Assembly: GCF_000424325.1 (NCBI RefSeq)
Contig: NZ_AUJR01000032.1
Location: forward strand, 1 to 64,000
Direction of reading: 5' to 3'
Source of the DNA: [Clostridium] clostridioforme AGR2157
GTDB taxonomy: Bacteria; Bacillota; Clostridia; Lachnospirales; Lachnospiraceae
DNA: 64,000 nt
The position numbers were made by a program, and so were the translations under genes. Under the pieces are notes generated by a model. It made no database searches. It saw only the letters and a program-made list of their open reading frames with translations, and was not told where the DNA came from. Below, in pieces: positions 11,640 through 21,339 of the stretch (its first letter is position 1; every line of letters starts with the position of its first letter).

Positions 11640-11930
11640 CAGAATTGCCCAATCTAAATATATTGTATACTAAAGTAAAAATTTTTTCAATGACAAGTGT
11701 AAAATATTGTGGATAACTTTGTGAATTGGGGGTGGAAGCCCTGTGTAAGCAGTGTGGAAAGATCCTTTGTCCACAAAAATCGTGAAAAAGTTAACTGGAG
11801 ATTTACACATGGTGGAAATATTCATAAATTCTGGTTTTTTTAGATAGGACTGGGGAAAAAACAGGCATTATCCTATACTTATCCACAACTTATCCACATT
11901 TTGTGGATAATATTATGTTAATCTGGGATC
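11640..11930. other. Chromosomal origin of replication, oriC
   Basis: Perfect DnaA boxes TTATCCACA lie at 11879-11887 and 11890-11898 (plus strand, 11 bases apart), 11910-11902 and 11716-11708 (minus strand), with a one-mismatch site TTGTCCACA at 11767-11775. The sequence between is AT-rich. Transcription of dnaA and rpmH diverges from here, as at a typical Firmicute origin. Confidence 0.93.
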
Positions 11931-11978
11931 CGATGTGAAAATATCCTTGCATAGAAAGGGAAACATAAGCCTGAAACA

Positions 11979-12007
11979 TTGACGCTAAGGTGATTTTTAC
12001 TTATAAT
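11979..12007 (+). promoter_or_regulatory. Promoter of the ECF transporter gene
   Basis: TTGACG, 17-base spacer, TATAAT. It lies about 55 bases upstream of the start codon. No recognisable riboswitch fits in the short leader. Confidence 0.85.
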
Positions 12008-12062
12008 TACGTTGTAGCATTGCATTGTATCTTTTTCATAAGAACAGTAGCAGGAGGAAAAA

Positions 12063-12704
12063 ATGAATACTTTATCCAAAACCCGTAACCTGGTATTGGC
12101 AGCAGTGATTGCAGCCATTATCGTAATCATGGCCTTTGTGCCATTCTTAGGGTATATTCCGCTTGGATTCATGAATGCGACCACCGTTCATATACCTGTT
12201 ATTATCGGAGCCATTATTCTGGGACCGAAATATGGGGCATTCCTGGGGTTGACATTCGGCCTGACCAGTTTGTGGAAGAATACCTTCATGCCAAATCCCA
12301 CGTCCTTTGTGTTTTCGCCCTTTGTTACCATGGGGCAGTTTCACGGAAATCTGGGAAGCCTGGTCATCTGCCTGGTTCCAAGAATACTTATTGGGGTTGC
12401 GGCCTATTATGTGTACCGTCTGTTCATGAGGATGCTTAAGAACAGGAGAAATAAGCAGGGGACCGCATTGTTTGCGGCAGGCGTAGCCGGCTCCCTGACC
12501 AACACACTTCTGGTTATGAACCTGATTTATATTTTGTTTGGGGATCAGTATGCATCCGCTGCCAGCTGGACAGCCAAATGGGTATATGGAGTAATATTGG
12601 GAATCATCGGTATGCAGGGAGTGCCGGAAGCTCTGGTGGCCGGAATCATTGTGACGGCTGTGGCCGGAATCCTGCTGAAGGTAATACCTGACAGCAGAGG
12701 ATAG
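12063..12704 (+). CDS. ECF transporter S component (substrate unassigned)
   Basis: A 213-residue integral membrane protein with about six hydrophobic segments, of the ECF-type vitamin transporter substrate-binding (S component) superfamily. The N-terminal part GYIPLGFMNATTVHIPVI followed by ILGPKYGAFLGLTFGL is characteristic of this group. S components bind a vitamin or precursor and share a common energising module encoded elsewhere; no EcfA or EcfT gene is present here. The pattern reminds me of pantothenate-type S components, but the substrate is a guess. AGGAGG precedes the ATG; it has its own promoter and terminator between oriC and rpmH. Confidence 0.85.
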   Translation: MNTLSKTRNLVLAAVIAAIIVIMAFVPFLGYIPLGFMNATTVHIPVIIGAIILGPKYGAFLGLTFGLTSLWKNTFMPNPTSFVFSPFVTMGQFHGNLGSLVICLVPRILIGVAAYYVYRLFMRMLKNRRNKQGTALFAAGVAGSLTNTLLVMNLIYILFGDQYASAASWTAKWVYGVILGIIGMQGVPEALVAGIIVTAVAGILLKVIPDSRG

Positions 12705-12765
12705 GCAGGGAACCGGATTTATACTAAATATAGTAATGTAGTTTTGCAATGCACACATTTTGTTG

Positions 12766-12792
12766 GGACAGTCTCTGAGACTGTCCTTTTTT
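12766..12792 (+). terminator. Terminator of the ECF S-component gene
   Basis: GGACAGTC and GACTGTCC form a perfect stem around TCTGA, followed by TTTTTT. Confidence 0.9.
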
Positions 12793-12826
12793 GCTGCTTT
12801 TTTGTTGATTTTTTGAGAAAATCCGC

Positions 12827-12855
12827 TTGACGAAGGCGGATTTCTTCTATATAAT
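12827..12855 (+). promoter_or_regulatory. Promoter of rpmH
   Basis: TTGACG, 17-base spacer, TATAAT, placed about 80 bases upstream of rpmH. Confidence 0.88.
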
Positions 12856-12932
12856 TGAGAAGATGTTTAATTATACTAGTCTAAATGTGTGTTTTCACAT
12901 TGCCACATAATTTTGATAGGAGGTGCCCGGAT

Positions 12933-13067
12933 ATGAAGATGACATTTCAGCCCAAGAAGAGACAGAGAGCGAAAGTTCATGGCTTTAGAGCAAGAATGAA
13001 GACTACAGGCGGTAGAAAAGTTATTGCTGCCAGAAGAGCTAAAGGTAGAGCAAAATTATCCGCTTAA
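12933..13067 (+). CDS. rpmH: 50S ribosomal protein L34
   Basis: A 44-residue highly basic protein with the L34 sequence [19 protein letters not shown] and the terminal [11 protein letters not shown]. The start at 12933 follows AGGAGG at good spacing; a longer frame from 12885 has no support. L34 is part of the large ribosomal subunit and its gene is the classic right-hand neighbour of oriC, followed by rnpA. Confidence 0.98.
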   Translation: MKMTFQPKKRQRAKVHGFRARMKTTGGRKVIAARRAKGRAKLSA

Positions 13068-13096
13068 TTGTTTCAAGCTTAAAGCAAAAGAACTAC

Positions 13097-13127
13097 GGGC
13101 CACAGCATCATGTGGCCTTTTCTTTTC
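13097..13127 (+). terminator. Terminator-like hairpin between rpmH and rnpA
   Basis: GGCCAC and GTGGCC form a stem followed by TTTTCTTTTC. It probably attenuates, rather than abolishes, read-through into rnpA, which has no clear promoter of its own. Confidence 0.8.
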
Positions 13128-13182
13128 TTACCTTCCCGGAAAAAGGGGAGTGTTTTGACAACCTGATTGTAAGGAGTTTCGG

Positions 13183-13527
13183 ATGAAACGATTTCCTTCC
13201 GTTAAGAAGAACAGTGAGTTCCAGGTGATATACAGGAATGGAACTTCCTATGCGAACAGACTGCTGGTGATGTATGTTATGAAAACCGGGGAAGATGAAA
13301 ACCGCATTGGCATATCTGTGAGCAAAAAGGTGGGCAACAGCGTTGTCCGCCATCATATAACAAGGCTTTTAAGAGAGATTTTCCGTTTGAACAATAACAG
13401 AATAAAGACTGGGTTAAACATCATCCTGGTGGCAAGAGGCGCTGCCAGACAATCGGATTACAAACATTTGGAGGGTGCTTACCTGCACCTGTGCGGACTG
13501 CATCACATTTTAAAAGAATCGAAGTGA
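13183..13527 (+). CDS. rnpA: Ribonuclease P protein component
   Basis: A 114-residue basic protein that assists the RNase P RNA in trimming tRNA 5' leaders. The N-terminal [17 protein letters not shown] and the central helix [19 protein letters not shown] are diagnostic. The usual RNR core (VRNRIKR) reads VRHHITR here, so the middle Asn-Arg pair is replaced by two histidines. Gene order rpmH-rnpA-yidD-yidC is canonical. Confidence 0.97.
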   Translation: MKRFPSVKKNSEFQVIYRNGTSYANRLLVMYVMKTGEDENRIGISVSKKVGNSVVRHHITRLLREIFRLNNNRIKTGLNIILVARGAARQSDYKHLEGAYLHLCGLHHILKESK

Positions 13528-13534
13528 AGTGATT

Positions 13535-13747
13535 ATGGCAAGATGTCTGATTTTGTTGGTAAGGGGCTACCAGAAGTTTCTGTCACCCCTTAAAGTAAGA
13601 ACTCACTGTATTTACACACCTACATGCTCTCAATACGCCATTGAAGCAATAAAGAAGTATGGTGCGTTAAAGGGTGCATGGTTGGCCTGCAAGAGGATAC
13701 TCCGGTGTCACCCATTTGCAGAAGGCGGTTATGATCCAGTTCCGTAG
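13535..13747 (+). CDS. yidD: Membrane protein insertion efficiency factor YidD
   Basis: A 70-residue YidD protein with the three-cysteine core [11 protein letters not shown] and [13 protein letters not shown], preceded by an amphipathic segment ([13 protein letters not shown]). It is thought to assist YidC/Sec membrane insertion. I prefer ATG at 13535; a GTG two codons earlier (13529) is also in frame and neither has a strong ribosome site, suggesting translational coupling to rnpA, whose stop lies only a few bases upstream. Confidence 0.93.
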   Translation: MARCLILLVRGYQKFLSPLKVRTHCIYTPTCSQYAIEAIKKYGALKGAWLACKRILRCHPFAEGGYDPVP

Positions 13748-13765
13748 AACGAAGGAGGTAGTGTA

Positions 13766-15082
13766 TTGAACAGTATAGCTGGCGCAGTATTATTGACAAA
13801 AGCAGGAGGTATTTTGGGGCCGATAGCTGATATCCTGGGGTGGATCATGGACTTATTGTTCCGTTTTACCAGTACCTTCGGGGTATTGAATATTGGTTTA
13901 TGCATCATTTTATTTACCCTTGTAACCAAGGTGCTGATGATACCTCTTACCATTAAGCAGCAGAAATCATCGAAACTCATGGCAGTCATGCAGCCCGAGA
14001 TTACAGCCATCCAGAAAAAGTACAAGGGCAAGGAAAATGACCAGAAGTACGCCATGATGATGCAGACTGAAATCAAGGCAGTTTATGAGAAGTACGGCAC
14101 ATCCATGACAGGCGGATGTCTTCCTCTCCTGATTCAGATGCCTATTATTTTCGCATTGTACCGCGTCATCTACAATATTCCTGCATACGTACAGTCCGTA
14201 AGGGGATATTATGAAGCAGTGGTAAGCAAGCTTCCCAGCGGATATGAGGCGTCTCAGGCATTTACAGACCTGGCACAGGCCCACAAGATGGTGGGTGAGA
14301 GATTTGACTATACCAATGTAAACACAGTCATTGATTTATTATATAAGCTCACAGGACAGCAGTGGGATTCCCTGGTCAACGCCTTTTCTTCGGTGGGACA
14401 GGCAGTTACGGAGACAGGTGTAAGAGTGGTGGATGCCATTGAGAACATGCAGAACTTCTTTGGTCTGAATATTGCATACACACCCCTGCAGGTTATCATG
14501 AACTATTTTAATAAGGTTGACAATACCACGCTAATGACTGCATTTGCGGCACTTTGCATTCCGCTGCTGGCAGGTTTAAGCCAGTGGTACAGTACCAAGC
14601 TGATGACAGCCAATCAGCCCCAGCAGTCTGAAGATGCTCCGGGCGCCAACATGATGAAGAGCATGAATGTGACCATGCCTTTAATGTCCGTATTCTTCTG
14701 TTTCTCATTTGCATCCGGTATCGGACTTTACTGGGTTGCACAGAGTGTATTCACCATTATCCAGCAGGTGGGAATCAATTCTTATCTTAATAAAGTTGAT
14801 ATTGACGACCTGGTTCAAAAGAACATTGAAAAGACCAACAAGAAGCGCGCAAAGAAAGGCCTTCCTCCTACAAAAGTGGGCAATGTAGACGAGATGCTTA
14901 AGAAAATTGAAGCAAAGGAAGAAAAGGCAGAACAGGCCAAGATGGCTAAGATCGCTAAGACTAAGTCCATTGTTGAGGAGTCTACCAAGTACTATAATGA
15001 TAATGCCAGGCCCGGAAGTCTGGCGGCTAAGGCTAACATGGTTTCCAAGTATAATGAGAAGCACGAGAAGGGTAAAAAGTAG
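13766..15082 (+). CDS. yidC: Membrane protein insertase YidC/OxaA
   Basis: A 438-residue YidC/Oxa1 insertase. Hydrophobic segments cover residues about 35-60, 115-135, 250-275 and 300-330, and LTIKQQKSSKLMAVMQPEI is the cytoplasmic coiled region after the first membrane segment. The C-terminus is a long charged tail rich in lysine and glutamate, as in Gram-positive paralogues that bind ribosomes. Translation starts at TTG, which has AAGGAGG eight bases upstream; no in-frame ATG is nearby. The central loop (about residues 150-230) is longer than in Bacillus proteins. The gene is followed directly by jag. Confidence 0.96.
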   Translation: MNSIAGAVLLTKAGGILGPIADILGWIMDLLFRFTSTFGVLNIGLCIILFTLVTKVLMIPLTIKQQKSSKLMAVMQPEITAIQKKYKGKENDQKYAMMMQTEIKAVYEKYGTSMTGGCLPLLIQMPIIFALYRVIYNIPAYVQSVRGYYEAVVSKLPSGYEASQAFTDLAQAHKMVGERFDYTNVNTVIDLLYKLTGQQWDSLVNAFSSVGQAVTETGVRVVDAIENMQNFFGLNIAYTPLQVIMNYFNKVDNTTLMTAFAALCIPLLAGLSQWYSTKLMTANQPQQSEDAPGANMMKSMNVTMPLMSVFFCFSFASGIGLYWVAQSVFTIIQQVGINSYLNKVDIDDLVQKNIEKTNKKRAKKGLPPTKVGNVDEMLKKIEAKEEKAEQAKMAKIAKTKSIVEESTKYYNDNARPGSLAAKANMVSKYNEKHEKGKK

Positions 15083-15093
15083 GAGGGTTTTGT

Positions 15094-15885
15094 ATGGATA
15101 TGATTACAGTTACTGCCAAGACAGTGGACGAAGCAGTTACAAAGGCGTTAATCGAACTTGAAACCACCAGCGACAAACTGGAATATGAAGTAGTTGATAA
15201 AGGAAGTACAGGGTTCCTTGGTATCGGCGCAAAACCTGCCATCATTCGTGCTAAGAAACAAGAGTCCATTGAGGATAAGGCGATGGTTTTCCTGTCTCAG
15301 ATTTTTGAGTTAATGAATATGCAAGTGAACATCACGGCTGCATATAACGAGGAGGAGCAGGAGCTGTCCTTAAACCTGGAAGGCGAGGATATGGGAATCC
15401 TCATTGGCAAGAGAGGCCAGACGCTGGATTCTCTCCAGTATCTGGTGAGCCTTATTATGAACAAGGGAACGGAAGGGTATCTCAGGGTAAAGCTGGATAC
15501 TGAGAATTACCGTGAGAGAAGGAAGGAAACCCTGGAGACCCTTGCTAAGAATATTGCCTATAAGGTTAAGAGGACTAAGAGACCGGTATCCCTTGAACCT
15601 ATGAATCCTTATGAGAGAAGAATCATCCATGCGGCCCTTCAGAATGATAAGTATGTGACCACCAGAAGCGAAGGGGAAGAGCCCTTCCGCCATGTGGTGA
15701 TTGCGCTTAAGAAGGAGGCTGCATCCGGCGACCGTAAAGGACGCTATGACAGGAATAAAGGCGGACGTTTTGAAAGTTTTGACCGCTCCGGCGGATATAG
15801 GAATAACCGCCGCACCAATGGAAACAGTGCATCTCAGACAAGTTCAGATGCATCAGCAGAGACTGCTGCCGGTGAAGAAGAATAA
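15094..15885 (+). CDS. jag: RNA-binding protein Jag (KhpB/EloR)
   Basis: A 263-residue protein with an N-terminal Jag domain (1-50, ending STGFLGIGAKPA), a KH domain with the GKRGQTLDSLQYL loop and an R3H domain (NPYERRIIHAAL). A basic, glycine- and asparagine-rich tail follows the R3H domain and may be disordered. KhpB binds RNA and is linked to control of cell elongation in streptococci. It begins 11 bases after yidC, with AGGAGG before the ATG, so the two are co-transcribed. Confidence 0.95.
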   Translation: MDMITVTAKTVDEAVTKALIELETTSDKLEYEVVDKGSTGFLGIGAKPAIIRAKKQESIEDKAMVFLSQIFELMNMQVNITAAYNEEEQELSLNLEGEDMGILIGKRGQTLDSLQYLVSLIMNKGTEGYLRVKLDTENYRERRKETLETLAKNIAYKVKRTKRPVSLEPMNPYERRIIHAALQNDKYVTTRSEGEEPFRHVVIALKKEAASGDRKGRYDRNKGGRFESFDRSGGYRNNRRTNGNSASQTSSDASAETAAGEEE

Positions 15886-15932
15886 GCCCATCCATGACTG
15901 GTTGGATGCAGGCAGTAATGAAACAGGTTAAG

Positions 15933-15961
15933 AGGCTGTTGCTGAAGCGACGGCCTTTTTG
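15933..15961 (+). terminator. Terminator between jag and mnmE
   Basis: AGGCTGTTGCT pairs with AGCGACGGCCT (two G-U pairs) and is followed by a short T run. Confidence 0.75.
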
Positions 15962-15981
15962 CTCTATTGTGAGGAGAGCCT

Positions 15982-17361
15982 ATGAAGACAGATACGATTG
16001 CGGCCATAGCTACAGGCATGAGCAACTCAGGAATCGGAATCGTGCGAATCAGCGGAGAGGACGCATTTTCCGTGATTGATTCCATATTCCGGAACAGGAA
16101 GGGAGAGAGGGTCAGACTGAGCCTTTCCCAGTCCCATACAGTCCATTATGGGTATATATATGACGGGGATGAGAGGGTGGATGAGGCCCTGGTTATCATC
16201 ATGAAGGGACCCCACAGCTATACGGCTGAGGATACGGTGGAGATTGACTGCCACGGGGGAGTACTTATGGTCAGGCGGATTCTGGAGACCGTTCTTCACG
16301 CGGGAGCCAGAACAGCTGAGCCGGGAGAGTTTACAAAGAGGGCTTTCTTAAATGGAAGGCTGGATTTGTCTCAGGCCGAGGCGGTGGCAGATGTGATTCA
16401 TGCCACCAATGAATATGCGTTAAAAAGCTCCGTGAGCCAGCTGAGCGGTTCGGTATCCAATAAGATTAAGGAGCTGCGCAGCCAGATACTGTATCAGATT
16501 GCGTTTATCGAATCAGCTCTGGATGACCCGGAACATATATCACTTGATGGATATGGGAGTCAGCTTATGGAAGCTCTGGTACCAATGATTGATGAGGTGA
16601 GGAAGCTGCTCCTGTCCGCGGATGACGGCAGGGTTATGTCCGAAGGGGTAAAGACAGTCATACTGGGCAAGCCAAATGCAGGTAAATCCTCTCTGATGAA
16701 CGTGCTTTTAGGAGAGGAGAGGGCCATTGTCACTGAGGTTGCGGGAACCACCAGGGATACTCTGGAAGAGCATATCTATTTGCAGGGAATCAGCCTTAAT
16801 GTGGTGGATACGGCGGGAATCAGGGATACGGAGGATGTGGTGGAGAAAATCGGTGTGGACCGGGCGCTGAAAGCGGCCAGGGACGCTGATTTGATTATCT
16901 GTGTGGTGGATGGTTCCAGGCCGTTGGATGAAAGCGACAGGGAAATCATGGATTTTATCCGTGGCAGAAAAACCATTGTATTGCTGAATAAATCGGATTT
17001 GGATTTGGAAGTGGGTACAGAGGAGCTGGAACAGCTCTGCGGCCATAAGGTGATCCCTGTTTCGGCAAAGGAAGAACAGGGAATTGAGCTGTTAGAGCAG
17101 GAAATCAAGAAGCTGTTTTATCACGGCGACCTGTCTTTTAATGACCAGGTTTACATTACCAATGCGCGCCATAAGGAGGCTCTGGAGCAGTGCCTGGAGA
17201 GCCTTTTGATGGTAAAGGGAAGCGTTGAAGACAGTATGCCTGAGGATTTCTATTCCATTGACCTGATGAATGCATATGAACAGCTGGGATTCATTATAGG
17301 GGAGGCAGTGGATGATGATGTTGTGAATGAGATATTTGGAAAATTCTGTATGGGTAAATAG
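15982..17361 (+). CDS. mnmE: tRNA modification GTPase MnmE
   Basis: A 459-residue GTPase that, with MnmG, installs the carboxymethylaminomethyl group on U34 of certain tRNAs. The G domain shows GKPNAGKSS (229-237), GTTRDT (255-260), DTAGIRD (276-282) and NKSD. The C-terminus is FCMGK, a one-residue variant of the formyl-donor-binding C(I/L)GK motif with the cysteine kept. It is followed 110 bases later by its partner mnmG. Confidence 0.98.
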   Translation: MKTDTIAAIATGMSNSGIGIVRISGEDAFSVIDSIFRNRKGERVRLSLSQSHTVHYGYIYDGDERVDEALVIIMKGPHSYTAEDTVEIDCHGGVLMVRRILETVLHAGARTAEPGEFTKRAFLNGRLDLSQAEAVADVIHATNEYALKSSVSQLSGSVSNKIKELRSQILYQIAFIESALDDPEHISLDGYGSQLMEALVPMIDEVRKLLLSADDGRVMSEGVKTVILGKPNAGKSSLMNVLLGEERAIVTEVAGTTRDTLEEHIYLQGISLNVVDTAGIRDTEDVVEKIGVDRALKAARDADLIICVVDGSRPLDESDREIMDFIRGRKTIVLLNKSDLDLEVGTEELEQLCGHKVIPVSAKEEQGIELLEQEIKKLFYHGDLSFNDQVYITNARHKEALEQCLESLLMVKGSVEDSMPEDFYSIDLMNAYEQLGFIIGEAVDDDVVNEIFGKFCMGK

Positions 17362-17471
17362 GGGGGTTTACGTCAGAGCACGCCTGCATTCATATCCGCG
17401 GGATTGTGAAGGATGGGCTGTAAGTTGTTACCGGTAAAATTTGACTCATGTATATGGAAGAGGAACGTGGA

Positions 17472-19349
17472 ATGATGCCTTATTTAGAAGAAACATACGA
17501 TGTGGTGATTGTCGGTGCCGGCCATGCAGGATGCGAGGCCGCCCTGGCCAGTGCAAGACTGGGCATGGAAACTATCATGTTTACTGTCAGCGTGGACAGC
17601 ATAGCGCTGATGCCCTGTAATCCTAACATTGGAGGGAGCTCCAAGGGTCATCTGGTCAGGGAGCTGGATGCACTTGGCGGAGAGATGGGGAAGAACATAG
17701 ACAGGACCTTTATACAGTCCAAGATGCTCAATGAATCCAAGGGACCGGCTGTTCATTCCCTGCGGGCTCAGGCTGATAAGCAGGATTACAGCAGGCACAT
17801 GAGAAAGACCCTGGAAAACACAGAGCATCTCACCATACGTCAGGCAGAGGTGTCCGAAATCATGGCGGAGGATGGGAAAATCAGGGGCGTAAAGACGTTT
17901 TCCGGCGCAGTGTATCACGCAAAGGCTGTGGTTCTGTGCACAGGAACGTATCTGAAGGCCAGGTGTATCTATGGGGATGTGAGCAATCCTACAGGACCTA
18001 ACGGCCTTCAGGCAGCCAACCATCTTACGGATTCCCTGAAGAAAAATGGGATTGAGATGTTCCGGTTTAAGACAGGGACACCGGCCAGAGTGGATAAGAA
18101 GAGCATTGATTTTTCCAAAATGGAAGAGCAGTTTGGGGATTCCCGGGTGGTGCCGTTTTCCTTTTCAACCAATCCGGATGAAATCCAGAAGGAACAGGTT
18201 TCCTGCTGGCTGACGTATACGAATGAAGATACCCACCGCATCATCAAGGATAATCTGGACCGCTCACCTCTGTTTTCAGGGGCCATTGAGGGAACCGGAC
18301 CAAGATATTGTCCTTCCATCGAGGATAAGGTAGTCAAATTTCCGGATAAGAACCGTCATCAGGTATTTGTGGAGCCGGAGGGCCTTTACACCAATGAGAT
18401 GTATCTGGGAGGCATGAGCAGTTCCCTGCCGGAGGATGTACAGTATGCAATGTACCGTACGGTTCCGGGACTTGAAAAGGTAAAGATAGTGAGAAATGCC
18501 TATGCCATTGAATATGACTGCATTAACGCCCTTCAGCTTAAGCCTACCCTGGAGTTTAAGAAGATTTCCGGTCTGTTTGCAGGCGGGCAGTTTAACGGAA
18601 GCTCAGGGTATGAGGAGGCGGCTGTCCAGGGCTTCATGGCTGGCGTGAATGCAGTGATGAAGATACAGGGACGGGAGGCCGTGGTTCTGGACCGTTCACA
18701 GGCATATATAGGCGTTCTTATTGATGACCTGGTAACAAAGGAAAACCACGAGCCTTACCGAATGATGACTTCCAGGGCAGAGTACAGGCTTTTGCTTCGC
18801 CAGGACAATGCAGATATCAGACTCAGGAAAATCGGTCATGATATCGGCCTGGTAAGCGATGGGGAGTATGAACATCTTTTAAAGAAGATGGATGATATGC
18901 AGTCAGAGCTCAAACGGCTGGAAAAGACTGTTATAGGAGTGAACGACCAGGTACAAACTTTTTTGAAAAAACATGGGAGTACCTTATTGAAGTCCGGAAT
19001 CACACTGGCTGAGCTGGTCAAGAGGCCGGAATTGGATTACGATAAACTGGCGGAACTGGATGAGGACAGGCCTGAACTTCCTGATGATGTCAGAGAACAG
19101 GTTAATATTGAGATTAAATATGAAGGTTATATAAAGCGCCAGATGCAGCAGGTGGCACAGTTTAAGAAGCTGGAGGATAAGAAGCTGCCGGAGGATTTTG
19201 ACTATTCGGGAGTCAACAGCCTTCGCAGGGAGGCAGTGCAGAAGTTGAATAAAGTGCAGCCGGCTACCATTGGACAGGCATCCCGTATATCAGGTGTATC
19301 ACCGGCGGATATATCTGTTTTGCTGGTGCATTTTACAAGAAAGCAGTGA
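17472..19349 (+). CDS. mnmG: tRNA uridine-5-carboxymethylaminomethyl(34) synthesis enzyme MnmG
   Basis: A 625-residue FAD enzyme, partner of MnmE. The N-terminal dinucleotide fold is [17 protein letters not shown], and downstream signatures include [17 protein letters not shown] and [16 protein letters not shown] place the start at 17472 because AGAGG lies eight bases upstream; another in-frame ATG at 17448 has no ribosome site and adds eight residues not typical of the family. The stop overlaps the region just upstream of rsmG. Confidence 0.97.
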   Translation: MMPYLEETYDVVIVGAGHAGCEAALASARLGMETIMFTVSVDSIALMPCNPNIGGSSKGHLVRELDALGGEMGKNIDRTFIQSKMLNESKGPAVHSLRAQADKQDYSRHMRKTLENTEHLTIRQAEVSEIMAEDGKIRGVKTFSGAVYHAKAVVLCTGTYLKARCIYGDVSNPTGPNGLQAANHLTDSLKKNGIEMFRFKTGTPARVDKKSIDFSKMEEQFGDSRVVPFSFSTNPDEIQKEQVSCWLTYTNEDTHRIIKDNLDRSPLFSGAIEGTGPRYCPSIEDKVVKFPDKNRHQVFVEPEGLYTNEMYLGGMSSSLPEDVQYAMYRTVPGLEKVKIVRNAYAIEYDCINALQLKPTLEFKKISGLFAGGQFNGSSGYEEAAVQGFMAGVNAVMKIQGREAVVLDRSQAYIGVLIDDLVTKENHEPYRMMTSRAEYRLLLRQDNADIRLRKIGHDIGLVSDGEYEHLLKKMDDMQSELKRLEKTVIGVNDQVQTFLKKHGSTLLKSGITLAELVKRPELDYDKLAELDEDRPELPDDVREQVNIEIKYEGYIKRQMQQVAQFKKLEDKKLPEDFDYSGVNSLRREAVQKLNKVQPATIGQASRISGVSPADISVLLVHFTRKQ

Positions 19350-19360
19350 GAGGGTCTGAT

Positions 19361-20140
19361 ATGACAGATACATTTAGACAGCAGATGGACCGGGAGCTTG
19401 GTCTTCTGGGGATAAAATTAAGTGAGAAACAATTGGAGCAGTTTTTCATTTATTATGAAATGCTGGTGGAAAAGAATAAGGTAATGAATCTGACAGCCAT
19501 AACAGATGAGGCGGATGTAGTATCCAAACATTTTAGTGACAGCATGTCACTTTTTAGGGTATTGAAAAAGGTAATGGATTCCGGTGAAGGATGCTGCGGC
19601 AGCGGCGTTTATGAGGAATGTATGTTGAAGGGGAAATCGGTTATTGATGTGGGTACAGGCGCAGGATTTCCCGGGATACCTCTTAAGATAGCATTTCCCG
19701 GAATGAAACTTACCTTGCTGGATTCATTAAATAAGAGGGTCAAATTTTTGGAGGAAGTCTGCAATGAGTTGGGATTAGAGAATGTGAAATTTATTCACGG
19801 GAGAGCGGAGGATATAGGAAGGCAGAAAGAGCACAGAGAAATGTATGATTTGTGTGTGTCCAGGGCTGTGGCAATTTTGGCTTCACTGTCTGAGTATTGT
19901 ATGCCTTTTGTGAAGATTGGCGGTTTCTTTGTTCCCTATAAATCCGGAGAAATAGAAAGTGAGCTGAAGTCTGCCGGTAAAGCTGTTAGCATATTGGGTG
20001 GAGAGCTTGGATTCGTAGATAAATTCATGCTGCCCGGTACAGATGTTTCCAGATCTTTGGTAGTTATTAAGAAGGTAAAAGAGATTTCTAAGAAGTATCC
20101 GAGAAAGGCGGGGATGCCGACTAAGGAGCCTTTGGGGTAG
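19361..20140 (+). CDS. rsmG: 16S rRNA (guanine-N7) methyltransferase RsmG (GidB)
   Basis: A 259-residue SAM-dependent methyltransferase that methylates G527 of 16S rRNA. SAM motif I is VIDVGTGAGFPG (94-105), with LLDSLNKRVKFLEEV next. A cysteine-containing insert (about residues 72-90) separates the helical N-terminus from the fold and makes it slightly longer than usual. ATG at 19361 is preferred, with AGAGGG upstream; an overlapping GTG at 19346 is possible. It ends the mnmE-mnmG-rsmG block. Confidence 0.96.
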   Translation: MTDTFRQQMDRELGLLGIKLSEKQLEQFFIYYEMLVEKNKVMNLTAITDEADVVSKHFSDSMSLFRVLKKVMDSGEGCCGSGVYEECMLKGKSVIDVGTGAGFPGIPLKIAFPGMKLTLLDSLNKRVKFLEEVCNELGLENVKFIHGRAEDIGRQKEHREMYDLCVSRAVAILASLSEYCMPFVKIGGFFVPYKSGEIESELKSAGKAVSILGGELGFVDKFMLPGTDVSRSLVVIKKVKEISKKYPRKAGMPTKEPLG

Positions 20141-20298
20141 AGGTGGTTGAGGGGAGTGCATTAGTGAGGGTAAAGGGAATATAGGTAAACCATTTGTCAG
20201 CCCATATCCCGCTGCTGACACCGGTAAACGTTCATCTCTTTTAACTTTTTATAGCGGGTCAGAATGCGTTTTCGACTGTGTTTTTAATATTTACGCAG

Positions 20299-20370
20299 GG
20301 AAACCGGCAAGGAGCGTTGGAGTCATTTACGCACGTTTCCATGGCCCACGTAACCTGCCGGTTTTCTTAT
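20299..20370 (+). terminator. Long hairpin after rsmG
   Basis: AACCGGCAAGG pairs with CCTGCCGGTT (one bulged A) around a loop of about 40 bases that has further pairing potential, then TTTTCTT. It probably ends the rsmG transcript and faces the convergent nfo gene. The rest of 20141-20382 shows no gene. Confidence 0.6.
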
Positions 20371-20382
20371 TAATTCATTGAT

Positions 20383-21213
20383 TTAATCTGCCGCCTCACG
20401 CATCATTTGTATTTCACGTGCATATCCATCCAAATCATTAGGCGTTTCCAGATAAAATGGGAGATGTCTCAATTCCGGGTGTGTGACAATTCGTTTGAAA
20501 GTGTCTAATCCTATATACCCTTCACCTAACTTCGCATGTCTGTCTTTATGTGAACCTAATGGATTCTGGCTATCGTTTAAGTGTATGGCCTTTAAAAGTT
20601 TTAAACCAATTTTATTATCAAACTCTGTCAAGATATCGTCTAAATGGTTGACTATATCATATCCGCCATCCCATATATGACAGGTATCAAGGCAAACACC
20701 CATGTGGGTATTTAAGTCAACTAAATCAAGAATCTGTCTTAATTCTTCAAAAGCTCCTCCTACCTCACTGCCTTTTCCTGCCATTGTTTCAAGCAGAACA
20801 GTAGTGGTCTGTTCCGGAGAAAGAATTTCATTTAGCATTTCAGCGATAAATTTAATGCCAATTTCAGTTCCTTGTTTCACATGGCTTCCCGGATGGAAAT
20901 TATACATATTACCAGGTGTATACTCCATTCTTACTAAATCATCAGCCATGGTTCGTTTAGCAAAGTCTCTTAATTTAAAATCAGCCGAGCAGGCGTTTAG
21001 CGTGTAAGGGGCGTGGGCTAATATAGGATTAATATCCAGTGATTGGGCTTCTATCAAAAATTCTTTTACATCATTTTCATCTATGGCTTTGGCATTCCCT
21101 CCACGTGGGTTACGGGTAAAAAACTGAAAAGTATTTGCGTTTATCTTTTTTGCATCCTTAGCCATGACCCGATATCCTTTTGATGAGGACAAATGGCATC
21201 CAATTCGCAGCAT
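20383..21213 (-). CDS. nfo: Endonuclease IV
   Basis: A 276-residue AP endonuclease of the TIM-barrel Nfo family, acting in base-excision repair. The complete metal-ligand set is visible: H67 (LAHAPY), H107 (NFHPGSH), E142 (LETMAGKG), D176 and H179 (CLDTCHIWD), H211 (IHLND), D224 and H226 ([12 protein letters not shown]) and E256 (YLETP). The start at 21213 ([13 protein letters not shown]) has AAAGGAAA upstream; a longer frame to 21255 is rejected. It lies antiparallel between rsmG and parA, an unusual position. Confidence 0.96.
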   Translation of the reverse strand: MLRIGCHLSSSKGYRVMAKDAKKINANTFQFFTRNPRGGNAKAIDENDVKEFLIEAQSLDINPILAHAPYTLNACSADFKLRDFAKRTMADDLVRMEYTPGNMYNFHPGSHVKQGTEIGIKFIAEMLNEILSPEQTTTVLLETMAGKGSEVGGAFEELRQILDLVDLNTHMGVCLDTCHIWDGGYDIVNHLDDILTEFDNKIGLKLLKAIHLNDSQNPLGSHKDRHAKLGEGYIGLDTFKRIVTHPELRHLPFYLETPNDLDGYAREIQMMREAAD

Positions 21214-21280
21214 ATTGTGGTTTCCTTTCTGAATATATATTCTGTAATTAATCAAAGGGCTTCATCGTACAGCAATGATA

Positions 21281-21312
21281 GTAAAAACGGTTCGGAGTAT
21301 ATACCGAACCGT
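21281..21312 (-). terminator. Terminator of the alpha/beta hydrolase gene
   Basis: A perfect nine-base stem ACGGTTCGG/CCGAACCGT around an eight-base loop is followed on the minus strand by TTTTTAC. It directly adjoins a parS site. Confidence 0.9.
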
Positions 21313-21313
21313 A

Positions 21314-21329
21314 TGTTTCACGTGAAACA
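21314..21329. promoter_or_regulatory. parS site 1 (ParB-binding)
   Basis: Perfect 16-base palindrome TGTTTCACGTGAAACA, the consensus parS sequence bound by ParB/Spo0J. It lies just downstream of the alpha/beta hydrolase stop codon, between the gene and its terminator. Confidence 0.96.
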
Positions 21330-21339
21330 TTTTCTTGCT

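Noticed and set aside
12147-12758. 203-residue minus-strand frame opposite the ECF gene
   Set aside because: The plus strand encodes a clear membrane protein with promoter, ribosome site and terminator.
20141-20382. Known structured RNA (such as SRP, 6S or tmRNA) after rsmG
   Set aside because: Only a hairpin with terminator character is visible; none of the conserved cores of those RNAs is present.
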